Positions 54,527 to 64,000 of a stretch of 64,000 nucleotides of DNA are shown in pieces. The translations under genes were made by a program, and so were the position numbers. The DNA is taken from NCBI GenBank assembly GCA_964017235.1, contig OZ024938.1, forward strand, positions 8,671,454 through 8,735,453, read 5' to 3'. Source of the DNA: Sabellastarte sp. h YS-2021. Lineage: Eukaryota; Annelida; Polychaeta; Sabellida; Sabellidae. Under the pieces are notes generated by a model. It did not search any database and had not been told where the DNA came from. It was given only the letters and a program-made list of their open reading frames with translations. Each line of letters starts with the position of its first letter. The first letter of the stretch is position 1.

Positions 54527-55245
54527 ACCTCCGCCAAGGATGCAATGTCTTCGCCTGGGTTTGTCTGTCCTTCTGTCTGTCCGTTTGTTTGTTTGTGAAC
54601 AAGATAACTCAAAAACTTATGGACAGATTTTGATGAAATTTTCAGGATATGTCTGAGAAGGTAAAAAGAAGAAATGATTAAATTTTGGGAGTGATCCGGA
54701 TCAGTCTGTGGATCTTCTGCATCCATGAAATGTAATTTTTAAAGACAGATAACTCAAAAGTTATGAATGGATTTTGATGAAATTTTCAGGAAATGTCCTA
54801 AATGGGACAAGGAACAAGTGATTAGATTTGGGGAGTGATCTGGATCACTATCTGGATCATCTGGATACGGGAAGCCAGATAATTTTAGGATGGATTTGGA
54901 TGATATTTTTAGGATATGTTAGAAATAGTAAAAGGAAAAAGTGGTAAAAGGAAGAAATTATTAAATTTTGCGAGTGATCCGGATCACTATCTGGATCTTC
55001 TGGATCCATGATATGTAATTTCAACAGTTATGGATGGATTTTGATGAAATTTTCAGCAAATGTCCTAAATGGGACAAGGAACAAGTGATTAGATTTTGGG
55101 AGTGATCTAGATCACTGTCTGGATCATCTGGATCCAGGCTTTTTTAAAAGGAAGCTTATAGCCAGATAATTTTAGGATGTATTTTGATGATAGTCCAGGA
55201 ATTGAGCTCCTTTGGCGGAGGTCTGCGCTCTCTGAGTGCTCTTGG
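54527..55245 (+). mobile_element. Non-autonomous element with ACCTCCGCCAAGGA ends and inner repeats
   Basis: TIR ACCTCCGCCAAGGA at 54527-54540 and its near-exact complement TCCTTTGGCGGAGGT at 55208-55222, followed by CTGCGCTCTCTGAGTG. The interior has about four imperfect copies of a block with ATTTTGATGAAATTTTCAGG, TAAATTTTGGGAGTGATC and GGATCACTATCTGGATC. I recall similar sequence as a very common dispersed repeat in marine invertebrates, but cannot check that here. No transposase. Confidence 0.72.
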
Positions 55246-55249
55246 TTAT

Positions 55250-55690
55250 AAAGTTAAAAATGCAGGAAACTTAAAATTAGAGCACTTTACAAATATGAAT
55301 GTACATCTTTAAACACGAAAATTATTGAGATAAGAGCGAAGAACTACTGTTCATTTTAGCTATAAAGTACAAAAATAGAAACCTTTAGTTGAGAAATCAA
55401 TAAATTTCGTATAACTCCAATTATCCATTGTTTACAACGATTATTGTAGCCACTCTCCAATGTATAGGTTTGTAGATTATTATATATTTTTACAGTTCTT
55501 TTTCAGTTTCACAGAATGAGCTCACTTGTCCGTCGGAAAACGTTTCACACAATTTGCCATTTTAAAAGCATATTCCACAGTACCAATGTTTAAATATATT
55601 GCACATTTTTAAAGTTCTCCTCTTATGTAACGTGAAGCTAAATAAACGTCTTGTGTATACAATTCCAACTACAATGTATACCATTCAATA
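55250..55690. other. Unassigned
   Basis: AT-rich; no gene or repeat recognised. Confidence 0.35.
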
Positions 55691-56306
55691 TGAAAGAGTA
55701 TTAGCGCCACCAGTGGTGTTGTTTTTGTTGGAAATATCTGTGTTGGCGAGTTACAATATAAGGATATTTTCGCCACCACAGATGAAAAATTCGCCAACGC
55801 AGATGACTTTTTCGCCAACACACATGAAAACTTTACCAACACAGATGATATTTTCGCCAACACTGATGATATTTTTACCAACACATATGAAATTTTCGCC
55901 ACCACATATGAAATTTTCGCCACCACAGATGATAATTTGGCCAACACAGATGATATTTTCGCCACCACAGATGATAATTTGGCCATCACAGATGATATTT
56001 TCACCAACACAGATGATATTTTAGCCACCACAGATGATATTTTCGCCAACACAGATGAAAAATTCGCCAACACAGATGATATTTTCGCCAACACAGATGA
56101 AAATATAGCCACCACAAATGGTATTTTCGCCAACACAGATGGAAAATTCGCCAACATAGATGAGATTTTCACCAACACAGATGATATTTTCAACAACACA
56201 GATGAAAATATAGCCAACACAGATGATATTTTCGCCAAAGCAGATGAAAATACTGCAAGTTACTATAAATAGTCTACTGTACATAGAATAGCCTGCCCTT
56301 GAATAG
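55691..56306 (+). repeat. Left arm of the inverted repeat, 21-bp array
   Basis: Units keep the 21-bp length almost without exception while bases vary (CAACA/CACCA, GATAT/GAAAA, TCGCC/TGGCC). Because 21 is seven codons and units lack stops, long frames run on both strands (for example 55669-56238 on the - strand, VLAKISS repeats); these are by-products. Confidence 0.82.
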
Positions 56307-56980
56307 GTCAATAGTAAATTACCAAGTGATGACAGTTCACATTTTTTTATTTGTTAAATACAGTATTACAAATGTATTTATGAAATACATAAATTATAAA
56401 TTTGACTTCTACTGAGTTATGTCCTTACAAAGTCTATACAGTAATGTCAGGTTAACGTAAAAACATATGAATAATGAATGAGTTTAAGGAATATATTTAC
56501 AAGTTAAGGTGACCATAACATAAGTTTAAGTTCAATAGTTCATAATCAAGGTCACCACAATATTTATAGCAAATGAGTTAAGAGTTTGTACATTACAAGT
56601 TAAGGTGACCATAACATACTTTAAGGAAATATTTAATTTTAAGGAATTTTTATGTATAAAGTTCAATGAAAAATCGGATAACTGAAGTCATGCTGGGGTC
56701 TCCTCATTCTGATCTGGGGTATTTGGCATGATTGACTTCAGGGTCCTCTAATATCTGGGTCTGTAGTAGTTCTGGCAGTTTGAGGTGACCCTAGCTTAAC
56801 TTTTGTACAGTTAATTTAACATTAACACGTAAAGATTCACTTATATGTAATCATAGTCATTATACTCGTATTGTCACTCCATTAAGGGTCAGTGACCTAT
56901 ATTTGATCTTTTACATATTCTGTGTGTGTATGTAGTAGCTTGCACATACCCTGATACACAGAAGTGAACTGTCCCTACTT
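56307..56980. other. Centre of the foldback-like element
   Basis: No protein frame. The word AAGTTAAGGTGACCATAACATA is present twice (56509 and 56598 approximately), and related AAGGTCACC / GAGGTGACC words occur two or three more times. Confidence 0.45.
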
Positions 56981-57592
56981 CTATTCAGGGCAGACCATTC
57001 TATGTACAGTAGACATTCTATTTATAGTAACTTGCAGCATTTTTTGTCTGCGTTGGCGAAAATATCATCTGTGTTGGCTATATTTTCATCTGCGTTGGCT
57101 AAAATGTTATCTGTGGTGGAGATTTTTTATCTACAAGTATTGGTGAAAAAATCAATCATCTGTGTTGGTGTTATTTTTCATCTGTGGTGGCGAAAATATC
57201 ATCAGTGTTGGCTATATTTTCATCTGCGTTGGCTAAAAAGTTGTCTGTGGTGGCGATTTTTTATCTACAAGTATTGGTGAAAAAAAATCATCTGCATTGG
57301 TGTTATTTTCATCAGTGGTGGCGAAAATATCATCTGTGGTGGCGAAAATTTCATCTGTGTTGGTTAAATTTTCATCTGTGTTGGCTAGAAAATCATCTGT
57401 GTTGGCTGAAATGCCATCTGTGTTGGTGAAAATATCATGTGTGGTGGTGAAAATATCATATGCGGTGGCGGGAATATCATGTGCGGTGGCGGAAATATCA
57501 TCTGTGGTGGCGAAAATATTGTTATATTGTAACCCGCCAACACAGATATTTCCAACAAAAACAACACCGCTGGTGGCGCTAATACTCTTTCG
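56981..57592 (-). repeat. Right arm of the inverted repeat, 21-bp array
   Basis: Inverted version of the left arm. It also holds a higher-order duplication of about 135 bp that includes TTTTTTATCTACAAGTATTGG (starts near 57123 and 57259), absent from the left arm, so the arms have diverged by unequal exchange. Confidence 0.8.
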
Positions 57593-57624
57593 TACAATCA
57601 TCTATACGTGTCACTGACATATGT

Positions 57625-59505
57625 ACGAAGGGGTCCTTATAGATCTGGTAGAGCTAGTAGTCATTCAGAAAAAAAATGATTTAAACAGAGATAAAGGATA
57701 TGGGTTTTATAGGTTAAAGTTTTTGTGCATATACACACATATATATATATACCTTTATGGTAGTACAATAATAAAGTTAATTTTCATAAACAGGATTTAT
57801 AATGATTACTGAAGACTGTTAGGGCCACGCTAAAGCAATTTGTTTTTATAAGTGTATAAGTAAATAATTCCATAAAAATAACTATTTAGAATGCCATTAC
57901 TACTAATTTATTTAATCTAATGTACTGCTTTGCAGGCATAACATCTTCTCCACACCTAAAATAACAAAACCAGTAGGCAAAAAGCGATAATCAAAGGTGA
58001 TTGGTCCAAGTTACTAACCCATGGTTGATATTTGGGAGGTGAGATATAATCTGTTTTTCCAGTATAAAAATATCCAAAACAATTGTGATACCAATGTTTT
58101 TTCTTCTTCAAGCAGGATCTTGTTTCATAATTTTACTTTATATTTTCTAGCTAATTATTAGCATTCTTAAGGCAATCATGGACTTGTTTAAGTTATTATT
58201 TACACTGAAGAGGTGGACAAGAGACTTTGAATTTTTGTTTGTACTCCTGATAAAATTTTGAAATTTAGTATCCACCTGTCCATACGTTTTGTTTGGTCAT
58301 ATGTGACAGGGCTTGTGTGTTTCAATGAAATTGGTTTGTGAAACATTGAGTAAAAAGTGGAAGTTATATACTTGGTCACTCATTTTGATGATGTGCAAAT
58401 ATGATATTTGTGCTGCACACTTGTGTTATATTGTATCTTAATTCAGAATATATATTTTTTTGCACTTTCCACCACATCATCAGAATAACCATATTTATCC
58501 TATTAAATGCACTGGTGGTGATGCATTTTTAACATGCAGCTATTACAAATAAAAACATCTCTTGATTCCGGTGGCAATAGGCAATAAATAGTCAATTTCC
58601 AACTTACATCTCCACTGCAGTACCTATGATTATGGGAGAACTTAAAGTAGTAAAAACAAGCCTGAAATCTGAAGAATTTATACATTGCTAAAACATCATT
58701 TTGGAATCCAGGAACTGCAAAGGTAGAGAGGGGGTTGTTTAAAATGGAAGGGGCCTTTATATGGCTAAACATGGTATTTATAAAATTATAAAGTATTATG
58801 TCACAACTGAAACATTATAAAACAATCTGAGTTACCTATCATGAAGACCGGAAGTGCATAGTAAACAAAAATGCTACTGCGTGCATCCAATCAGGGCTTA
58901 TATAGAATAACAAATGCGCCCTGAAAAACCGGAATTGCTGTTCTGAATATTATTGATTTTATGTTGGTAGTAAAACTATACAATTTTGCCATTATCCATT
59001 CAAAACAGTAATCCAGTGTGATGGATTCCTTGTTTATGTCACCTCATAAAAATAAAGGGATGTTTCTTTAGAGCAGGCAGGCCGGTATTTATAATAGTGC
59101 TGTATATTCCGGCAGATGTTTTTGGTACTTCCGAGTTTTAGTAAGCGCCCATGTGCGGGAGTTGCACAGGAACTGGGGTTTAAAGTGACACTTCAGCGCG
59201 AGACTTGGAACTCTATTCACGTGTATCTAGCTGCTTAACAGAAATGCACATGCGTTAATACTTCAGTGTCTTGAAGAATTATATGGACATTTAATAGTAG
59301 TGATTGGTCTGATATATTTAACAGCAGATGTTACTGATAGTGGTAATAGTAATAGAGGTACAATAGTGATAGAAGTTCAGTAGTGACAGAAGCACAGTAC
59401 TGGTGTTAGAATAGACCCACAGGGTGGTATCAGACACCTCATCCAGTTGATATAACCTGGCAGCTACTCCAGTGGCATCAGTGCAACGTGGGTGAAATTA
59501 CTTCA
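57625..59505. other. Unassigned, with a more GC-rich patch at 59040-59250
   Basis: No exon, RNA gene or complete repeat was recognised. The patch at 59040-59250 has several CpG (GCGCGAG, CGCCC, CGGGAG), unlike the surrounding AT-rich DNA, and could be a promoter or first-exon region, but nothing downstream confirms it. Confidence 0.35.
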
Positions 59506-59510
59506 ATAGT

Positions 59511-59661
59511 AATAAATACCTCACATTCGGGTATTTGTTACACTATTTATGGCCGGTAAAATTCTTTCAAAATGCCTTCATGCCGAATAGCGCTCTGGCA
59601 TCATTTGAATTTTTGCACCGCATAAATAGTGTAACAAGTGCCCTAACACTTGGTATTTATT
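59511..59661. mobile_element. 151-bp MITE with about 40-bp TIRs
   Basis: Left AATAAATACC...GGGTATTTGTTACACTATTTATG. Reverse-complemented right AATAAATACC...GGGCACTTGTTACACTATTTATG. Middle about 60 bp. Target duplication not clear. Confidence 0.65.
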
Positions 59662-59829
59662 CCTACAAAATTGGAATTTTGCCCAAGTGCTACTTTTTAA
59701 GTTGTTATTGGAGTGATGTCAACTACTAACCCAGAATCATTGAAAATGGGACCAATGGAAATTTGAGACTTTTTTATTTGTATTTGGATTACGATCTGGA
59801 TCTTTTCTGTAATTCAATCACGTCTTTTT

Positions 59830-59935
59830 TGGGGGTCAGGCCCCTCTTATGTAAACATTTTATAAAGATAAGTTCATTAGTTTTGAAGTGTTTGCAGACA
59901 CAGACAAACAGACAAATGAATGTGCCAAAAACATA
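59830..59935. repeat. Dispersed repeat shared with 10490-10600
   Basis: GGTCAGGCCCC, GTTCATTAGTTTTGAAG and ACAGACAAACAGACA occur in the same order as at the other site. Confidence 0.5.
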
Positions 59936-60031
59936 ATTTCCCCAGCCGATACCATTTTGTACTGTTTGTGATTTGCCTTGGTTAACCAAATATTTTATTA
60001 TTTTTACTTCTTTATTATATTGTCATGCAAT

Positions 60032-60037
60032 CCCCCC

Positions 60038-60068
<31 letters not shown>

Positions 60069-60090
60069 ATAATAATAATAATAATAATGC
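60032..60090 (+). repeat. Run of 27 C followed by A11 and an AAT microsatellite
   Basis: C run 60032-60058, A run to about 60068, then AAT repeats. It can form an i-motif or G-quadruplex, and the run length may be an assembly guess. An antisense frame of repeated glycine here is meaningless. Confidence 0.9.
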
Positions 60091-60589
60091 TTTGAAATAA
60101 ATTATAACTTATTGGCCAGCCCCTAATAAGCTGACAGGTCACTTTAAACATACAAATGTATAATACGAAAACTTCCTGAATGGCATATGCCAAAATACAT
60201 ATCTCGAATGAAGATAACAATATTATACGAGTGCGTAGCATGAGTAATAACTTCTTAATCTTCCCGAGTGATATATTTTATTATCCACCATTGTGTATGA
60301 TTTATGAGTAAAATAAAATGAATGTTTTATGTTTTATGGGGGAATGTGAAAAGGGCTAAAAAAAAGCATGGGCAACAGCGAATATAATAATTACTTCAAT
60401 CTGTAACTTGCAATAACTCCACAATTTCTGTAGAGATATCTATGCACCAACCATGAACAGAAGCGCAGTAGGAAGACCTTTCTAATGATATTTTATACAT
60501 ATTTGGTGGTTGCAGAGTTTTCGAGCTATTGGTGAAAAACCAGAATGTATTCACATTCATTATCTATGCTACTAAGGAGCTGTTGTGTA

Positions 60590-60900
60590 TTTGTATTTAT
60601 ACTCAGCGCAATATCTCCATGTACTAGAAGACTCAAAGTGCTATATGACCCATCCAACTGCACAAGTACAGTTCAACTCTCAAATTACTGTCATTTCCCT
60701 AACTGAAAGACAAAGGCTCAAGGACGGCCATTTATAAACGTCCTTGAGTTTTTAAACTTTCCACTGGGGATAGGATCCAATGACAGAGGACCGCCATTTT
60801 GAATGGTCACCTGAGCCACTATCCATCTGCCTGTACCTGGGATTGAACCCACATTCCCTGTGTACCTAGGCGAGTATGTTACCCGCTAAGCCACAGTGGC
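60590..60900 (-). mobile_element. SINE family A copy, full length
   Basis: Reverse-oriented: tail TGTATTTGTATTTATACTC, middle CCACTGGGGATAGGATCCAA, head CTGGGATTGAACCCACATTC and TGTTACCCGCTAAGCCACAG (+ strand reading). Confidence 0.82.
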
Positions 60901-61204
60901 AGATAAAAAGTATATGAAATAAAATACAATCTTTGTGCATTGCAAGCCACTGTTTCTTATCGATGTAATTTATACTGCTTCTTGTATAAGTTAAAATATA
61001 AATAAAACCTTAAAGCATCCCCCAAATCACTGTGGTCACTGAACGGTTTTAAAAGATGTTAACTCAGTGTCAAATCTCCGAATTTTTATTGGAAGAAGTC
61101 CAATCACATGACAGACATTAAAGTTTGCAGGACAATAATAGATCAAAGAAACATATGCATTTCAATGGGCTCTATGCTCTAATAAAAAATCTAGGTCTTT
61201 TATG

Positions 61205-61345
61205 GCTTTGACGTTAGCAAATTTAATTACAGATTGTCACATCCATGTGGGTTCAAATCGCATAAACTGCAATGCTTAGGGTCTGTCCCAACATGACTCT
61301 GACTGGGATGTAAAACACCTACTTTGACCTCTAGAGCTGTTGGAT
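61205..61345 (+). mobile_element. SINE family C copy, diverged
   Basis: GACGTTAGCAAATTT, CATGTGGGTTCAAATCGC (B box), GGGTCTGTCCCAACATGACT and the tail GGGATGTAAAACACCTACTT match the copy at 5081 in order. Confidence 0.62.
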
Positions 61346-62266
61346 AGAGATTACATGAGCACATTTCCTGGGATTTGTACCTATTCATGCAAGAGTGATT
61401 TGAAAACACAGAAATTTATATAGGTTCAGGCTATATTAACTTCTCAACAGTGAGCTACAGTAGTCCAAACAGCTACTAACCATGGCTTTACTGAAAAAAA
61501 CCAAGGAGAAATGTCTCCATTAAGCCACACATATATATTACCTATAGAGTGGCAGTGGAGTAAAATACTTATCCACATAAGAAGCAGTCCTTTGTTACAG
61601 CCTTTAGGTAACTTCTGAAGACTCGCCTTTTAAATTCAAGCTTCCCTACTTCTCCAGTCACACCCACAACCCAAGATTACTGACCTAGATCGTCCCTTGA
61701 CTGTACATTCGAACACTACTTTTGCTAATCTGGTATACTGAGTACCCCATTGTGGGGAAACATATTGTGCAAGGCAGTACAAGGCAGTAGATTAAATTAA
61801 ATGCCAGTTTTTATTGTTCAGTCTTAGAGTCCAAAAGAACAAACTTTTTTTCGACAAGACAACAAATTCTGCTTTTGTGAAGATTAATTTTAGCTTACTG
61901 GGAGATATCCATCTTTGGACATCTTGAGTACCCGTTTAGCCAGGACTAAGGTGGCACTTTTGGATAAATGGATAAATTATTATATCAATAGCATAAAAGT
62001 GAGATTTAATGTCAGCATCAGCACTAGTTACCTTTTTTACAGGTGTTGTAAAAAGTTAAAGTTAAATCAGACCTAGAATCAAACTCTGGGTGACCCAATA
62101 GACCAGGTTACATGTGTATTAATGACCTCAGTACGACTGTTCAAGTTCAAAGCAAATAACTTTAGGATAGTATCACTAATGTCCAATCTTGATATGAGAA
62201 AACCATGGGGGTGATGATCAATGCTGTCAAAAGCAGTTCACAGATCAAGCAAAACCAGAGCTACTG

Positions 62267-62408
62267 CCTTGCTACCAATTATTGCTGGGTACAAATTATC
62301 CCAAGGTGGAATTCCAATGTGTATAACTTGGCGGCACACAATCAGCTTCAAATGTCATAAATAAAAGATTCATGTTTCATTTATTGGTGGCGATAATTGG
62401 TAGCAAGG
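62267..62408. mobile_element. 142-bp MITE inserted in the LINE
   Basis: TIRs of about 17 bp: CCTTGCTACCAATTATTGC at the left and, reverse-complemented, CCTTGCTACCAATTATCGC at the right. LINE coding similarity stops at one end and resumes at the other. Confidence 0.7.
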
Positions 62409-62453
62409 TATTATGGGTGGACCAGTACCAGAAAAAAGAGATGGACCTCATTT

Positions 62454-62600
62454 TTCATAAACAGTAAAGCAGTTTCAGTTGAATGTCCAGGTTCGTAAAT
62501 ATTGTTCATAAACAGTAAAGCAGTTTCAGTTGTATGTCCAGGTTTGCAAACATTGTTCATAAACAGTAAAGCAATTTCAGTTGAATGTCATGGTGACACA
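62454..62600 (-). repeat. 51-bp tandem repeat, about 2.9 units, in LINE coding sequence
   Basis: Units start at 62454, 62505 and 62556 with TTCATAAACAGTAAAGCA. 51 bp is 17 codons, so the duplicated segment (containing HSTETALL) stays in frame. Confidence 0.85.
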
Positions 62601-62974
62601 AGTTTTTCCACAAGGTTTCTCACTGTTTTTAACAGTCATCAATGGCCAGGCACTGTCATCCTACTGACATAGAATGTTCGGTCTGCATTCAGTTACATGT
62701 GCTACCCTGATGGGGACGTAAGGTGAGGAATGTTCCCAAATGTTGTGTGTTGGTGATGTACCTTTGTAGTACTCTCATGCCACTGTCACTGGTAGTTATG
62801 TCTCAGGTCCCCTGCACTGTGGTCCCCAAACGTCTATAAAACCATGCCTCACATTGGACCACCATAATTTCTTCTGGTTACTTGAAGAGAGCAACACCAT
62901 TATGAATATTCAGCCAGCTGACAGATTGAGATTGCACAGTGCTATACTGCAACTGCAGAATGATATACTTGTGC

Positions 62975-63915
62975 AAAAGTAGGGGGACGTAGGCATCACA
63001 GACAGTGTTGGGTCAGAAACTGGATCATGGAGAGGCCACTGTTTGGCCAATAATGCAGTTCTGATGGACCAGCTGCTGAAGTTTTACGTATATAGCTAAG
63101 GAATTTTTGTCTGCAGTAATCTTTACAGAGCTGTTGAAAAGAGTATGCCTAGTGATTCAGAAGCAGAAGACAAGATTGTGCCAGCCACTTTCACCCATCA
63201 CCCTCAGATACCTGGCCTCCTACAAGGGTCTGATGTATGACTTCAGGGTGGTTTTCAACACCATATCCCTGTCCGTGGCAGAAATGTGTGATCCCATCCA
63301 CCCGGTTTAGAAGGATTGGGAGCTCAAGTGTCCAAGTACACCTCAAGATTGGTGTGACAGGGCACAACATTTTGGCCATAGATGGAACTTTTATCATGCT
63401 GTAGGAGAACTAGATGAAAACCATATGACCATAAGATGTCTCAGGCAGTCAGGGTCCAAATATTACAACTACAAGGGTTTCTACTCAGTGGTGCTGTTAG
63501 CTCTTGTAGATGCAGATTACAGGTTCTTTGAGCAGATGTGGGGAGTAATGGGTGCTGGTCTGATGCCCAGATCTTGAACGAGTGCCAGCTGAGTATTATG
63601 GATGAGACCATAAGTTTTTCAGATGCAGATCCTTTGCCAGGTGATGACAGGGACATGCCATAATTCATTGCGGCCGATGATACCTTTGCCTTGAGGACTT
63701 GGCTAATGAAGCCTTTCTCTGGCAGAAACCTTAATGACCAACAGTGCAGCTTTAAATATAGACTCTCCAGAGCCAGGCAGGTGGTGGAAAAACGTGTTTG
63801 GTATACTGACCAATCTCGTTTCAGATGTATACTGACCACAATGGCTTGTGTGACCTTGCACAACATAATCAGGACATTTTACTGGACAGACCATCAGGGA
63901 CTAGCAGGTGAGTAG
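62975..63915 (+). pseudogene. PIF/Harbinger-type transposase, broken
   Basis: Transposase relic of a cut-and-paste DNA transposon, read across several + strand frames. N-terminal WVRNWIMERPLFGQ (about 63010-63050), FTELLKRV...IQKQKTRLCQPL (63120-63190), TLRYLAS and LMYDFRVVFNTISL (63207-63280), the DDE domain with ELDENHMTIRCL (first Asp, about 63403-63440), SGSKYYNYKGFYSVVLLALV then DADYRF (second Asp, to about 63525), TFALRTWLMKPFSGRNL and YRLSRARQVVEK (Glu, 63680-63790), ending LHNIIRTFY (63850-63885). Stops and frame changes near 63080, 63310, 63575 and 63800 show it is dead. The element probably continues past the window; no TIR is visible. Confidence 0.75.
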
Positions 63916-64000
63916 AACAACCATCATAGGCAGGTGCCTGGTGCCTTCAGGCAAGGTCAAGTTCTGCCAGACATTGGGCAACCACAGCAGTGAAATCAGG

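Larger units (their letters stand above)
55691..57592. mobile_element. Foldback-like element: long inverted repeat with 21-bp tandem repeats in each arm
   Basis: Left arm 55691-56306 and right arm 56981-57592 are inverted copies, with a unique 674-bp centre. The outer ends share GAAAGAGTATTAGCGCCACC and GTTGTTTTTGTTGGAAATAT. The inner ends share GCAAGTTACTATAAATAG, CTACTGTACATAGAAT and CTGCCCT-TGAATAG. Between them each arm is a tandem array of a 21-bp unit, CAGATGATATTTTCGCCAACA and variants, about 23 units per arm. The centre (56307-56980) has no recognised protein. It resembles Foldback/Galileo-type transposons in plan, but the superfamily is not shown by sequence. Confidence 0.72.
61920..62640 (-). 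pseudogene. CR1/L2-like LINE RT fragment with a MITE and an in-frame triplication
   Basis: The - strand carries GHSTETALLFMKNEVHL (from about 62480), then after an insertion KAVALVLLDL-TAFDSIDHH (motif A, about 62270-62215), and an HFYAIDI-type remnant of the YADD box near 62000. Closest in the window to the LINE at 38703-40510 ([17 protein letters not shown]). Stops and substitutions make it inactive. Confidence 0.68.

Noticed and set aside
55669..56238. 189-codon frame with VLAKISS repeats
   Set aside because: By-product of a stop-free 21-bp tandem repeat; opposite-strand frames are equally long.
56500..56800. Nuclear-receptor response elements (AAGGTCACC, AAGGTGACC words)
   Set aside because: Part of a short duplicated segment; no spacing rule or nearby gene supports it.
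55691..57592. CRISPR-like array
   Set aside because: 21-bp units are contiguous without spacers, and the DNA is eukaryotic.
60023..60241. 72-codon - strand frame with poly-glycine
   Set aside because: Produced by the C27 run.

Overview
The window is animal nuclear DNA: AT-rich, intron-rich and packed with repeats. The mix of CR1/L2-like and Tx1/L1-like LINEs, several tRNA-derived SINE families, a Ngaro-type tyrosine-recombinase retrotransposon and many TIR-bounded non-autonomous DNA elements points to a marine invertebrate. A lophotrochozoan such as a mollusc or brachiopod is my best guess, but that is inference: no rRNA or mitochondrial marker is present to fix it.

Two host genes can be rebuilt completely, exon by exon, with GT-AG introns and continuous phase. 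(1) A cytosolic sulfotransferase (SULT1-like) lies on the + strand in six coding exons between 2412 and 16447 (302 aa). (2) An aquaporin/MIP channel lies on the - strand in six coding exons between 41705 and 23910 (284 aa). Both asparagine motifs of the channel are altered (NPL and NPI), and the arginine that normally follows the second motif is an isoleucine. The genes are convergent. About 7.5 kb lies between them, mostly two broken Tx1-like LINEs.

The rest is mobile DNA. Region by region: 0.4-5.9 kb, SINEs and a 33-bp minisatellite that took two different SINEs at the same place in its repeat unit; 6-7.9 kb, a broken CR1/L2-like LINE; 8-16 kb, sulfotransferase introns with MITE-like elements; 17.5-21.8 kb, Tx1 copies; 24-41.7 kb, aquaporin introns with SINEs, 5S-like elements, a 1.1-kb TIR element and LINE fragments; 42-45 kb, LINE/SINE debris and a palindromic element nested in a SINE; 45.2-52.7 kb, an almost intact Ngaro-like element (gag, a second ORF, RT-RNase H, tyrosine recombinase) with split direct repeats A1...B1-A2-(spacer)-B2; 52.9-53.9 kb, a degenerate tandem array split by a MITE; 54.5-55.2 kb, an ACCTCCGCC-ended element; 55.7-57.6 kb, a foldback-like inverted repeat whose arms are 21-bp tandem repeats; 57.6-61 kb, mostly unassigned; 61.9-64 kb, a LINE fragment interrupted by a MITE and a broken PIF/Harbinger transposase at the edge.

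The strongest leads are the channel with altered pore motifs, the apparently young Ngaro element with its unusual 538-bp spacer, the foldback-like inverted repeat, and the two SINE families that share a 3' tail and a target site.
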